Positions 1-8,238 of a stretch of DNA of 64,000 nt are shown piece by piece. The notes beneath the pieces were generated by a model. The model saw only the letters and a program-made list of their open reading frames with translations. It was not told the origin of the DNA and did not search any database. The stretch spans positions 1 through 64,000 of the forward strand of contig JAVVEH010000018.1 in assembly GCA_032251435.1 (NCBI GenBank). Reading direction: 5' to 3'. This DNA comes from JAVVEH01 sp032251435 (GTDB lineage Bacteria > Verrucomicrobiota > Lentisphaeria > Oligosphaerales > MVZH01). Positions within the stretch are counted from its first letter, which is position 1, and every line of letters starts with the position of its first letter. Position numbers and translations under genes: made by a program.

Positions 1-56
1 CAGGACGAAACTTAAACATCTTTATCCGCATCTTTAAATTTTACATTGTACTAGGA

Positions 57-698
57 ATGAAACTTGAAACGAATACGAAATTTATTATGATCGGGGATTC
101 CATCACCGACTGCGGTCGCGGAAAACCCGCTGGCGAGGGGCTTTTTGATCCCTACGGCAATGGCTATGTCAATATGGTGAAAGCCTTTCTCGACGCCCGG
201 CATCCGGAGCGGGCGATCCGGGTGATCAACAAGGGCACCAGTGGCAATACCGTCCGCGATTTGAAAAAACGTTGGCGGGAAGATGTGCTGGATCTGAAGC
301 CGGACTGGCTGTCGATCATGATTGGCATTAATGATGTCTGGCGGCATTTCGACAGCCCGAAAATGTCCGAAATACATGTTGGCATTGACGAGTATGAGGA
401 AACCTTGGAAGAGTTGATCGTCACCACCGCTCCGGGGTTGAAGGGGTTGATTCTGGCCACGCCCTATTTTATTGAGCCGAACCTGGGCGACCCCATGCGG
501 ATTCAGATGGATGCCTACGGAACCGTGGTCCGGAATCTGGCTGAGAAACATGACGCTGTCCTGGTCGACACCCAAGCTGGCTTTGACCGGATGCTGGAAC
601 AGATGCACCCCATGGCCTTGGCTTGGGACCGGGTGCACCCCAACAGCTCGGGGCACGCCCTTTTGGCTCAGTGCTTTCTGGATGCCATCGGGGGGTGA
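57..698 (+). CDS. SGNH/GDSL-family esterase
   Basis: A 213-residue SGNH hydrolase, probably a carbohydrate or acyl esterase acting on decorated sugars. All four family blocks are visible: block I 'MIGDSITD' with nucleophile Ser15, block II 'GTSGNT' near Gly63, block III 'GIND' with Asn92, and block V 'DRVH' with Asp191 and His194. There is no signal peptide, so the enzyme is probably cytoplasmic. The length is normal for a single-domain member. It precedes a transposase and sits on the same strand as a URO-D-like gene, near a rhamnosidase, which fits polysaccharide deacetylation. The substrate cannot be read from the sequence; acetylated rhamnogalacturonan or xylan side groups are guesses. 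Confidence 0.85.
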   Translation: MKLETNTKFIMIGDSITDCGRGKPAGEGLFDPYGNGYVNMVKAFLDARHPERAIRVINKGTSGNTVRDLKKRWREDVLDLKPDWLSIMIGINDVWRHFDSPKMSEIHVGIDEYEETLEELIVTTAPGLKGLILATPYFIEPNLGDPMRIQMDAYGTVVRNLAEKHDAVLVDTQAGFDRMLEQMHPMALAWDRVHPNSSGHALLAQCFLDAIGG

Positions 699-708
699 CC
701 ACGGGCCG

Positions 709-808
709 ATAATGGCCCGCCACTGTTACTGTGGCCGCTCATTGTTGAGCGATGCCCGCGTGCCAATAATGGCCCGCCACTGTTACTGTGGCCGCTCATT
801 GTTGAGCG
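709..808 (+). repeat. Two tandem REP-like palindromic units
   Basis: Two near-identical 43-bp units lie at 709-751 and 766-808. Each contains two small hairpins: GCCAC-loop-GTGGC followed by CCGCTCA-TTGT-TGAGCGG. A third partial copy lies at 1742-1779, on the other side of the transposase gene. This arrangement of REP units around a Y1 transposase is the classical REP/RAYT (REPtron) layout. Whether further copies exist elsewhere in the genome cannot be seen here. Confidence 0.85.
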
Positions 809-830
809 GTAATAAAAAGGAATTTATGTC

Positions 831-1739
831 ATGCAAACCCGGCGCATGTATGGCCACGACTACACCCGTGTTGGCTTTTACATGATCACCATGAACACTG
901 CCGGGCGCCGTCGCATATTCGGTGAATGCCGGGACAACCGGGTGTTCCTAAGCCCGGCGGGGGAAACGGTTGAACGACGCTGGCATGAGATCCCCCGCCA
1001 CCGGCCACAGATCGAGACCTCTGACTTGGTTGTGATGCCGGATCATTTACACGGCATTCTTTACGTGAAGGAACAGCTGCCCAAACCGTTGGGGAATACG
1101 CTCCGGGGATTTGCCAGCGGGGTGACATCTGAACTTCGTAAAACGGCAGAAACTCCCGGTTTGGCCGTTTGGGAAGGCAGCTTCAATGATCGGATCATTA
1201 TGAATGCTGACACGTTACGAAATGAGCGGAAATACATCCGTGACAACCCGCGTCGATATTGCCTGCGCAAAGCTAACCCGGATCTGTTTGTCCGGGTGAA
1301 TCACTTGCGGCACCCGCGCCTTCCCGATGATCAGCACTGGAGGGGGTACGGTAACCTGTTTCTTATCGAACGCCCGGATCTTATGCCCGTACAGGTTTCC
1401 CGTCAAGCGACGGCAAAGGACATTGCCAGTCTTCGGGCTAAAGTAAGGGAACGCGTGTCAGCGGGTGCTGTGGCGGTTTCCCCATTCATCTCCCCCGGTG
1501 AAAAAGAAATTGCCGGCATGGTGATGGCGCGGGATAGTGGAGATCTTATTCTGATGAAGCCGGCCGGTTTTCCGCCGCTGTATAAACCCTCCGGAGCCTA
1601 TTTTGACCTCTGTGCCGAGGGTAGATTACTGGTTTTGACAGCGTTTCCTTATACGGGACGCAAACAAACGCTAACCCGGGAATGCTGTCTGCGTATGAAC
1701 CAATGGGTGGCGGATATTTGCGCGCCGAACCGCGCTTGA
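831..1739 (+). CDS. REP-associated tyrosine transposase (RAYT, Y1 HUH)
   Basis: A 302-residue Y1-type HUH single-strand transposase related to the IS200/IS605 TnpA fold. The metal-binding HxH is in 'MPDHLHGI' (His72, His74), and the nucleophilic Tyr135 is in 'NERKYIRDNP', a spacing normal for the family. Residues from about 190 onward form an extra C-terminal domain starting near 'SPFISPGEKEI', whose role I do not recognise. REP units flank the gene on both sides (709-808 and 1742-1779), and these are the expected DNA targets of RAYTs. RAYTs are usually single-copy domesticated genes that disperse REP units rather than themselves. The frame is intact, so the gene may be active. Confidence 0.88.
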   Translation: MQTRRMYGHDYTRVGFYMITMNTAGRRRIFGECRDNRVFLSPAGETVERRWHEIPRHRPQIETSDLVVMPDHLHGILYVKEQLPKPLGNTLRGFASGVTSELRKTAETPGLAVWEGSFNDRIIMNADTLRNERKYIRDNPRRYCLRKANPDLFVRVNHLRHPRLPDDQHWRGYGNLFLIERPDLMPVQVSRQATAKDIASLRAKVRERVSAGAVAVSPFISPGEKEIAGMVMARDSGDLILMKPAGFPPLYKPSGAYFDLCAEGRLLVLTAFPYTGRKQTLTRECCLRMNQWVADICAPNRA

Positions 1740-1741
1740 CT

Positions 1742-1779
1742 CCCGCCACTGTTACTGTGGCCGCTCATTGTTGAGCGGG
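1742..1779 (+). repeat. Third REP-like unit, downstream of the RAYT gene
   Basis: A 38-bp copy of the core seen at 709-808, in the same orientation, with both hairpins intact. It starts two bases after the transposase stop codon and is bounded by a short outer CCCGC/GCGGG pairing. Confidence 0.85.
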
Positions 1780-1817
1780 AAATCAAACCATGGCGCGGAT
1801 TCCGCGAAAGGATGCTT

Positions 1818-2807
1818 ATGATGACTCATGTCGAACGTTTCAACGCCGTGATGAATGGCCAGCCGGTTGACCGGTATCCGCGGATCGAATGGGCCGGATA
1901 CTGGGATAAGACACTCGAACGCTGGTATGACGAAGGGTTGCCTCGGGAACTGACTGACCGGCAGGCTATTCGGGAATACCTCGGGCTCGATCCTTACACG
2001 CAGTTCTGGATGGGGCCCCGCGGTCCCCGGACCCCCCGGGCGCCTTCGCACGGGGCGGGCATCCTGAAAACTGAAGCCGAATACGACCGCCTGCTGCCAA
2101 CTCTTTACCAAGTGCCCGATTTCACTCATGAGCGCTTTCAAACGGCGGCTTTGGAACAGGCCAAGGGCGACCGTGTGGTCTGGATCAGTTTGGACGGGTT
2201 TTTCTGGTATCCGCGCGCCCTGTTCGGGATTGAACATCATCTTTTCGCCTTCTATGACCAACCTGACCTGATGAAACGCGTGAATCGTGATCTTCTGGCT
2301 TTCAACCTAAAGGCGCTGGAGGAGTTTTGTGAAACGGTTTGCGTACCGCAATTCATGACCCTCGCCGAGGACATGAGCTATAATCACGGGCCCATGCTGT
2401 CGAAGGAACTCTTCGATGACTTTCTCGCTCCGTATTATCAACCTTTGGTCACCGCGCTCAAAGAACGGGGCATCCGGGTGTTTGTCGACTCCGACGGGGA
2501 TGTCGAACCTCTCATTCCCTGGTTGAAAGAGGTGGGGGTGGAGGGAATCCTGCCTCTTGAACGCATGGCCGGGGTGGATGTGGCTGACATCCGCCGTCAC
2601 CACCCGGAGTGGCTGATGATCGGCGCTTACGATAAAATGGTGATGAAAAATGGCGAGGCGGCGATGCGGGCCGAGTTCGAACGCCTTCTGCCGACCCTGC
2701 GCGGCGGCGGCTTTATCCCCAGCGTCGACCATCAGACACCTCCGGATGTCTCTCTGGAAAATTATCGGGTGTATCTCCGGTTGCTGGAGGAATACACGGG
2801 CGCGTGA
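1818..2807 (+). CDS. URO-D superfamily (uroporphyrinogen decarboxylase-like) protein
   Basis: A protein of about 330 residues with the uroporphyrinogen decarboxylase/cobalamin-dependent methyltransferase (MtaA/MtbA-like) TIM-barrel fold. Recognisable segments are the N-terminal 'HVERFNAVMNGQPVDRYPR', the central 'FWYPRALFGIEHHLFAFYD' and the C-terminal 'FIPSVDHQTPPDVSLENY'. Such divergent paralogues are abundant in Lentisphaerae and Planctomycetes genomes, often beside sugar-degradation genes, and are generally not heme enzymes. A true HemE role is unlikely because the usual N-terminal arginine-rich substrate motif is absent. Three ATGs are possible (1812, 1818, 1821); an AAAGGA at 1807-1812 favours 1818 or 1821. 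The methyl donor or substrate is unknown. Confidence 0.75.
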   Translation: MMTHVERFNAVMNGQPVDRYPRIEWAGYWDKTLERWYDEGLPRELTDRQAIREYLGLDPYTQFWMGPRGPRTPRAPSHGAGILKTEAEYDRLLPTLYQVPDFTHERFQTAALEQAKGDRVVWISLDGFFWYPRALFGIEHHLFAFYDQPDLMKRVNRDLLAFNLKALEEFCETVCVPQFMTLAEDMSYNHGPMLSKELFDDFLAPYYQPLVTALKERGIRVFVDSDGDVEPLIPWLKEVGVEGILPLERMAGVDVADIRRHHPEWLMIGAYDKMVMKNGEAAMRAEFERLLPTLRGGGFIPSVDHQTPPDVSLENYRVYLRLLEEYTGA

Positions 2808-2817
2808 AAGACGCGCC
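2799..2817. terminator. Hairpin shared by two convergent genes
   Basis: GGCGCGT (2799-2805), a 5-base loop, then ACGCGCC (2811-2817) form a perfect 7-bp stem. It spans the stop codon of the URO-D-like gene (2805-2807) and touches the stop of the convergent gene (2817-2819). There is no T-run, so it is not a canonical intrinsic terminator, but its position suggests a bidirectional barrier. Confidence 0.5.
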
Positions 2818-3278
2818 TAATCGATGGCCTCCCGCGGTTTGGTTTTGTCAACGGTAAAATGAGCGCCGCCGCATTTCGGGCAGTGCGTCAGTTCCTTGAC
2901 ATTCTTTATTTCCGCGAACGGGCCCTGGCAATGCGGGCAGGCGTAAATCGTCAGCTTTCTGCCTGTTTTGGCATCCCATATTTTGCCCAGCGGCTTTGGT
3001 GGCGGAGTCACTTTGGCCTCTGGATTGAGCAGCGGGCTGCCTTCGCGGGTCCAAGTCACCCCCACGAACTTTTCACAGGTCGGGCAGTACCCCATGACGC
3101 GTTCAAACATCATGCCGCCTCCGAAGATCACCATTTCTTCATACCCGCACCCTTTTACCGGCTTGCCGTCGGCGTCTTTTCCATCCATGCATTTCATGGG
3201 ATATCCATCCCCCGCCCAGGCCAAGCTGGCAAACCCCATCAAAACGACCATGAGTTGAAAGATCCGTGTGATTTTCAT
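2817..3278 (-). CDS. Secreted zinc-ribbon protein
   Basis: A 153-residue protein with a Sec signal peptide (residues 1-22, cleavage expected after 'SLAWA'). The mature part is rich in paired cysteines: 'YPMKC', 'KGCGY', 'YCPTCEKF', 'YACPHCQGPF' and 'HCPKCGGAHF'. The last three CxxC pairs look like zinc-ribbon half-sites, so the protein probably binds one or two metal ions outside the cytoplasm. An AAGGA-type ribosome site precedes the ATG. It lies downstream of the rhamnosidase on the same strand, about 150 bp away, with no sign of overlap. I do not recognise a named family; function unknown. Confidence 0.7.
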   Translation of the reverse strand: MKITRIFQLMVVLMGFASLAWAGDGYPMKCMDGKDADGKPVKGCGYEEMVIFGGGMMFERVMGYCPTCEKFVGVTWTREGSPLLNPEAKVTPPPKPLGKIWDAKTGRKLTIYACPHCQGPFAEIKNVKELTHCPKCGGAHFTVDKTKPREAID

Positions 3279-3427
3279 GAGATATTTCCTTTTTTGTCAG
3301 TGCTTGTCATCGTCGGGCTTACGGCCCTCCCTTGCCCATCTGTTTATCGAGACGCTTGGGAAACGATTTTTTTCAATTGGCCCAATCACTTTTTGGTCCG
3401 TGATCCACCCGGGCGGCAAGCGCGCTG

Positions 3428-5782
3428 TCATGGTCCGACCACGTGAATCGTGTCAGGGGCATGGATGGCGGCGCGGGCGCCGTCCCACGTGACCCGGACA
3501 TCTCCCCGGGGTGTCGGATACGTGATGGCATAGGGGGCCGCGGCCGGATAGGGATTGATTTTCAATTGACCGCACCCTGGGGTGAGGATCTGAATGCCGG
3601 CCAGGCCGGTAATGAGGAACTCCGCCGGGCAGGCGCTCCAGGCGTGCGAGTGTGTGCGCTCAAATCCGGCCCAATCACCGCCGCGCCAGGACCCGTTCTC
3701 GTACCATTCTTCGGTGCAGGATGTCCGTCCCCGGTCAACCATGCGTTTTCCCCAGCGCTCATCAATCAGACGCAGGGCCAAGTCCGTCCGCCCGCGTTCG
3801 CGGAGGGCCTCCAGAACCACCACCATAAAAAAGGGCTGGGCTTCCGTGGCGGGCACGGTCTGTTGGTCAAAGATCACATCAATGATTCTGTCCGCGGTGG
3901 CCGCGTCGACGCAGTCAAAGGCGATGGCCGCGGCGTTGGCGTGCTCACTGGTCCTCGGCGACAGCGTGCCGTCCGCGGTCACCGCGTCGGCGACGACCCC
4001 GTTTTCCGGGCGGATGAAAGCGCTGGCGAACGCTCGCCTGACACCATCGGCGGCTGATGTGTAGGCGTTTTCCGCCCAGGCGTCCGTTTTGACACCGGCG
4101 ATTTTGCCCGCCGCGTCGCACGCCGCCGCGAAGATCGCGTTGTAAGCGGCGCTGACACCATTGACCTCCACATGGGCCCAATCAATAAAAACCCAGCCGA
4201 ACATGGGTTTCAGCAATCCGTCCGGGCCGAGGCGTTCCAAATGCGCGCGCATGATCCGCTGCGTTTCCGGATAGCATTCGTGGATATAGCGGACATCCCC
4301 GGTATACTGGTAATGCCGCCAGAGGGCGATGACCCACCACAGTGAATAATCAGGAATATCATGTTGCCAACCGCGGTCGGCGACATTGGAAATATTGGCG
4401 ATGAGACCGCTTGGGCGCGTGTTCATGGCTGACTGGCGCAGAAATTTCCCCGGCAATTCAGTGTCGCCGAAGCAGGCGTATATACCGGGAACAGTGACGG
4501 CCGCGACATCTCCCAGCCATTGCGCCTGTTCGCGGAACGGAGTGTCCATCAACGATTCAATCGAGCAAAGTTTCAGGGTGTTCCGGCAGATGTCAAAGAC
4601 TTTCTCCATACGTGTGTCACCATGGTAGGCGCCCCGCTTTTCATAGGGGTACGTCACTTCCACAGCGCGTAGCGCGCGGATTTTCAGACTCGCTTCACAC
4701 TGTTTCACCCGCAGTCTCAGGTAGCGGAACGAGCGCCAGATCAGCGGGCGGAACACGTTTCGTCCATCCGCGAAAATCACCCGGTCAGCGAACGGGCATT
4801 CAATCGCGTTATTAAACCGCTCGTCGACCAATCGTTCCGCATAGCCGATTTCAACCAACGCCCCGGCGGGGGCCTCCACCTCTATTTCAGCGTAACCGGT
4901 GAGCACGCGTCCGAAGTCGAGGGTGACACACGGGTCATAGCGGCCATCGGTCACCCGGTCCCGATGCCGGTCACTGCAAGCCAGCAGGGTTTCGCCTTCT
5001 CCGCGCAGGAGATTGTCCAATTTTTCAGCCGTGGCCCAGTCTAGTGGCCGTCCCGCCTGGGATAGTGAGATCGACAGGTCACCCGCGTTCATCCGGTTGG
5101 CGAGATCCAGGCATTCCTCCGCGCGGTGGATACGGTCGGCGTAGATGTTTTTCTCATGTAGAAAGGCGATATCCCGCGGAATCATACGGCACCAAGGCAT
5201 GACCAACGGTGGCCTGCCGCCCCGTCCCGAAATATCCTCCGGCGCGTCCCAGTCGGCCACATTGGCGTTGATTGTCCGCCAGTCCGTCGGCATGGCCCGT
5301 AAATCAACGTGCTCTTGAAAAGGCCCGATTTTATTTCCGCCGAAGAAATGGGTGTTCTGTTTCCAGGCCGCGCCGACGCATGTCCGCCAGTTTTTATCAC
5401 TGGCGCATGTGACAAGCCCTTTTTTGTCAACGATTTCGACCAATAAACCGCCGCGCGCGGCTTCCTGGACTCCCTGGTGATGAACGAGGACAGCGATACA
5501 ATTACGTCCGGCGCGGACGGTTCCGGCAATGTTCCGCCGGTCATAATATTGGTGGTAAGGTTGCGATTGCGGCGGGCCGTCGCCCAGCAGAGCGCCATTG
5601 ATCCACGTTCGGTAGCGGGTGTCCGCGCTGATATACAGTGTGGTCCCCTCCGTCTCCACGAGGTCGAATTCAGCGCGGAATAACACATACGCGTTTTTCG
5701 CGGGCGCCCGCATGTTCCAGATCCATCGGGCGTTCCAATCCCGGCCCGGGGGAAATCCTGAGAGTGACGATTCCTCATTCAT
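3428..5782 (-). CDS. Alpha-L-rhamnosidase-like glycoside hydrolase (GH78)
   Basis: A protein of about 784 residues. The N-terminal beta-sandwich modules include 'ARWIWNMRAPAKNAYVLFR' and 'DTRYRTWINGALLGDGPP', followed by an (alpha/alpha)6 catalytic barrel. The signature 'DTPFREQAQWLGD' near residue 415 contains the family's conserved acidic residues, and the C-terminal beta-domain follows 'TEEWYENGSWRGGDWAGF'. GH78 enzymes remove terminal alpha-L-rhamnose from pectic or glycoside chains. The chosen ATG at 5782 is preceded by AAAGGG at good spacing; an upstream in-frame ATG at 5860 would add a low-complexity stretch. No signal peptide is visible, implying cytoplasmic action on imported oligosaccharides. 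Related inverting families give similar hits, so the exact substrate is inferred. Confidence 0.85.
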   Translation of the reverse strand: MNEESSLSGFPPGRDWNARWIWNMRAPAKNAYVLFRAEFDLVETEGTTLYISADTRYRTWINGALLGDGPPQSQPYHQYYDRRNIAGTVRAGRNCIAVLVHHQGVQEAARGGLLVEIVDKKGLVTCASDKNWRTCVGAAWKQNTHFFGGNKIGPFQEHVDLRAMPTDWRTINANVADWDAPEDISGRGGRPPLVMPWCRMIPRDIAFLHEKNIYADRIHRAEECLDLANRMNAGDLSISLSQAGRPLDWATAEKLDNLLRGEGETLLACSDRHRDRVTDGRYDPCVTLDFGRVLTGYAEIEVEAPAGALVEIGYAERLVDERFNNAIECPFADRVIFADGRNVFRPLIWRSFRYLRLRVKQCEASLKIRALRAVEVTYPYEKRGAYHGDTRMEKVFDICRNTLKLCSIESLMDTPFREQAQWLGDVAAVTVPGIYACFGDTELPGKFLRQSAMNTRPSGLIANISNVADRGWQHDIPDYSLWWVIALWRHYQYTGDVRYIHECYPETQRIMRAHLERLGPDGLLKPMFGWVFIDWAHVEVNGVSAAYNAIFAAACDAAGKIAGVKTDAWAENAYTSAADGVRRAFASAFIRPENGVVADAVTADGTLSPRTSEHANAAAIAFDCVDAATADRIIDVIFDQQTVPATEAQPFFMVVVLEALRERGRTDLALRLIDERWGKRMVDRGRTSCTEEWYENGSWRGGDWAGFERTHSHAWSACPAEFLITGLAGIQILTPGCGQLKINPYPAAAPYAITYPTPRGDVRVTWDGARAAIHAPDTIHVVGP

Positions 5783-5848
5783 CGCGTTGTGCCCTTTTAA
5801 ATAGTCACCTGCCAAGCCGCGGCGGCGGGGACATGGCCCGAACAATCC

Positions 5849-5885
5849 CGCCGACCTCAAAAAAGCTGGCGTCGGCGTTTTTTTT
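5849..5885 (+). terminator. Intrinsic terminator-like hairpin in a divergent spacer
   Basis: CGCCGAC (5849-5855) and GTCGGCG (5871-5877) form a 7-bp stem with a 15-base loop, followed by an 8-base T-run (5878-5885) on the plus strand. It sits in the 305-bp spacer (5783-6087) between the rhamnosidase and the ABC cluster. No plus-strand gene ends just upstream, so it may attenuate a leader of the 6-20 kb cluster or stop antisense transcription. The rest of the spacer holds no gene I can support; a weak TATTAT lies at 5900-5905. Confidence 0.5.
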
Positions 5886-6087
5886 CAGTCTTCATGGTGT
5901 ATTATACCTGACAATCGGGGCTTTTCATTCTGTGAAGAGGCGCGAAGTCATAATTATCTTTCTTCGGATCGATATTTCGCCCGCCGCGGCGGCAGCATGT
6001 CTCCGGCAGGGTGAATCATTCAAACGAAAAGGGCTCTTGAAACGCTGGCGCGGCCAGCTTATTTTTTTACGACAAGGCGATTTTCCG

Positions 6088-6837
6088 GTGAAACAGAACG
6101 AAGAGGACATTGTTATCCGCGCGATAGACGTGAAACGGCATTACCACGGAACGGGTGGTGTCGTCACGAAAGCGCTTGACGGCGTGAACCTCGATGTGTT
6201 CCGCGGCGAATACCTGTCGATCATGGGGCCATCCGGATCGGGGAAATCGACCCTGTTCAACATGATTGGCGGCATCGACTCTCCCACTGAGGGCATGGTG
6301 TTTATCGATGAGATCGACGTGGCTCAGCTTGATTCCTACGAACTGGCCTGGCTGCGCTGCCACAAAATCGGCTACATCTTCCAGAGCTACAATATCCTCC
6401 CCGTGCTGACCGCTTTGGAAAATGTGACTCTACCGATGATTTTCGCAGGCAACAGTCCCAACGAAGCCCGGGAAAAAGGCATGGATATTCTCAAGACCGT
6501 CGGTCTTGGTGACCGTGCGTTGCATCGCCCGTTTGAAATGTCCGGCGGTCAACAACAACGGGTCGCCGTCGGCCGGGCCATCGCCAATGATCCGGTGATT
6601 ATTCTGGCGGATGAACCGACCGCCAACCTGGATGTGCATACGGGTGAGGAAATTATTGATTTGTTGAACCGCCTGCGTGACGACCGGGGGATCACGATTA
6701 TCTCGGCGACCCATGACATGAAAATGCTCAATGTGTCTGATCGGATTTTATGGATTCGTGACGGTAAGGTTCAACGGCTGGAAAAACGGGAGGATCTGGA
6801 TATCCAGGTCGGGGGCATTGAAGGGGAGGATCCTTAA
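6088..6837 (+). CDS. ABC transporter ATPase 1 (MacB/LolD class)
   Basis: A 249-residue ATPase of the type that drives FtsX-fold permeases (lipoprotein release, antimicrobial peptide and macrolide efflux). Visible motifs are Walker A 'GPSGSGKST', Q-loop 'IFQSYN', signature 'MSGGQQQRVAVGRAI', Walker B 'VIILADEPTANLD' and the switch histidine in 'SATHDMK'. GTG at 6088 is chosen because an AAGGCGA ribosome site precedes it; longer in-frame starts would add unrelated sequence. The stop overlaps the next start by one base, so the genes are coupled. The C-terminal tail 'IQVGGIEG' resembles the tail of the second ATPase. It opens the unusual 6-20 kb cluster. Confidence 0.9.
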   Translation: MKQNEEDIVIRAIDVKRHYHGTGGVVTKALDGVNLDVFRGEYLSIMGPSGSGKSTLFNMIGGIDSPTEGMVFIDEIDVAQLDSYELAWLRCHKIGYIFQSYNILPVLTALENVTLPMIFAGNSPNEAREKGMDILKTVGLGDRALHRPFEMSGGQQQRVAVGRAIANDPVIILADEPTANLDVHTGEEIIDLLNRLRDDRGITIISATHDMKMLNVSDRILWIRDGKVQRLEKREDLDIQVGGIEGEDP

Positions 6838-7496
6838 TGGTGAGTCCAGACAAAATACCCGAGCAGACATCGCTTTCCTGGCCAATTGTCGGCGCGGTCA
6901 GCGTCGCGGGTTTGCGGCGCCGGTTCGCCCGCGCGATGATCACCATGGTCGGTGTGGTGTTGGCGATCGCTTTTTTGTCGTACATGCTGGTAAGTGAGAG
7001 TTTGGTGAAGGCGCTGATCGCCGCCGGTAATGATGAGTTAAATATCCTGCTGCAAAATATGGGTGTGGATATTTTCGGTGGTGGCAAGACCGATGAGATG
7101 ACCTATCTGCTGATTGGGCTGACTCTGCTGACATCTCTGGTCGGGATTGTCAACGCCATGCTGATGGCCGTGACCGAACGGGTCAAAGAGATCGGCACCC
7201 TCAAGTGTCTGGGGGCGACGGATTCGTTTATTGTCCGCGCCTACTTTCTGGAATCGACGATTCAGGGGGTATGCGGGTCGGCCATTGGCATGTTTCTGGG
7301 TTTGATTGTCGCGGTTTCCGTCGCAATTAAGAGTTATGGGTTGTATCCCCTCAAGCTCTTTCCTGTCACGGCCATTCTGGGGGCGCTTGGCATCTCCCTG
7401 GTGGCGGGGGCGGTCTTGTCGGTTCTCGCGTCCATTTTACCCGCTTATGCGGCGGCCAGAAAACAACCGGTTGAAGCGCTGAGGGTGGAGGAGTGA
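6837..7496 (+). CDS. Minimal FtsX-family ABC permease
   Basis: A 219-residue membrane protein with one N-terminal helix (about residues 33-52) and a C-terminal FtsX domain of three helices (about 87-110, 141-163, 175-205). Family landmarks are 'MAVTERVKEIGTLKCLGAT' after the second helix and 'LPAYAAARKQPVEALRVEE' at the end. MacB and LolC/E proteins are about 400 residues and carry a large periplasmic domain between helices 1 and 2. Here that loop is only about 35 residues, so the protein is a stripped permease. It is probably half of a dimer powered by one or both flanking ATPases, with the giant downstream FtsX protein as the likely partner. It overlaps both neighbours. Confidence 0.85.
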   Translation: MVSPDKIPEQTSLSWPIVGAVSVAGLRRRFARAMITMVGVVLAIAFLSYMLVSESLVKALIAAGNDELNILLQNMGVDIFGGGKTDEMTYLLIGLTLLTSLVGIVNAMLMAVTERVKEIGTLKCLGATDSFIVRAYFLESTIQGVCGSAIGMFLGLIVAVSVAIKSYGLYPLKLFPVTAILGALGISLVAGAVLSVLASILPAYAAARKQPVEALRVEE

Positions 7497-8233
7497 TGAG
7501 CGGTCCATTAGTCATATGTGATGATGTGCGGAAAACCTTTGTCATGGGCAAAGAGAGGGTCCATGCTCTGCGCGGGATTAGCGTGGACATCAACAAGGGT
7601 GAGTATGTGTCGATCATGGGGCCGTCCGGATCCGGCAAATCGACATTGTTCAACATGATCGGGGGGCTTGACACGCCCACGGCTGGGGATGTCACCGTCG
7701 AAGGGTGCAAACTGGCCGAATTAAATTCCTCGCAACTGGCCTGGTTCCGGTGCCACAAAATCGGCTTTATTTTCCAGTCGTTCAACCTGGTGCCGACCAT
7801 GACGGCCCTGGAAAACGTGGCCATGCCGCGGATTTTCATGGGGGTGCCGCCCCGGCAGGCTCATGATGACGCGGCCGACGTGTTGGACCGGGTGGGCTTG
7901 GGGCATCGTTTGGATCACCTGCCCGCCCAGGTGTCCGGTGGGCAGCAGCAACGGATCGCCATCGCCCGGGCGCTGGTGAATGAGCCGTTGATTGTTCTGG
8001 CCGATGAACCGACTGGCAACCTCGACCTGCATACGGGAGAGGAAATTATCGATTTGCTCAACGACATGAAATCCCGCCTCGGGGTGACGATTATCACGGC
8101 GACGCACGACATGAAGATGTTGTCCTGCTCCGACAAGATTATCCGCATTGAAGACGGCGCGGTCAAGAGCGTCGACACCCGGGATACGATCAAAGTGAAA
8201 ATTGGCAGCATTGACGGCGCCACAGTTAGTTAA
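7496..8233 (+). CDS. ABC transporter ATPase 2 (MacB/LolD class)
   Basis: A 245-residue ATPase closely similar in design to the one at 6088. It has Walker A 'GPSGSGKST', Q-loop 'IFQSFN', signature 'VSGGQQQRIAIARAL', Walker B 'LIVLADEPTGNLD' and 'TATHDMKMLSCSDK'. The tail 'VKIGSIDG' matches the tail of ATPase 1, an extension not typical of MacB or LolD. ATG at 7496 overlaps the previous stop (TGATG); an in-frame GTG lies three bases earlier. The pair looks like an old tandem duplication. It lies 5 bp before the 1953-residue FtsX fusion gene, whose permease domain it probably energises. Confidence 0.9.
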   Translation: MSGPLVICDDVRKTFVMGKERVHALRGISVDINKGEYVSIMGPSGSGKSTLFNMIGGLDTPTAGDVTVEGCKLAELNSSQLAWFRCHKIGFIFQSFNLVPTMTALENVAMPRIFMGVPPRQAHDDAADVLDRVGLGHRLDHLPAQVSGGQQQRIAIARALVNEPLIVLADEPTGNLDLHTGEEIIDLLNDMKSRLGVTIITATHDMKMLSCSDKIIRIEDGAVKSVDTRDTIKVKIGSIDGATVS

Positions 8234-8238
8234 CTCTT

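Noticed and set aside
709..808. CRISPR array
   Set aside because: Only two to three copies with a 14-bp spacer, and hairpins beside a RAYT gene, which identify REP units.
1818..2807. True HemE uroporphyrinogen decarboxylase
   Set aside because: The N-terminal heme-pathway motif is missing and no other heme genes are near; only superfamily membership is supported.
5638..6087. Extended N-terminus of the first ATPase back to 5638
   Set aside because: It would overlap the rhamnosidase on the other strand and is unlike ABC proteins; the GTG at 6088 has a ribosome site.
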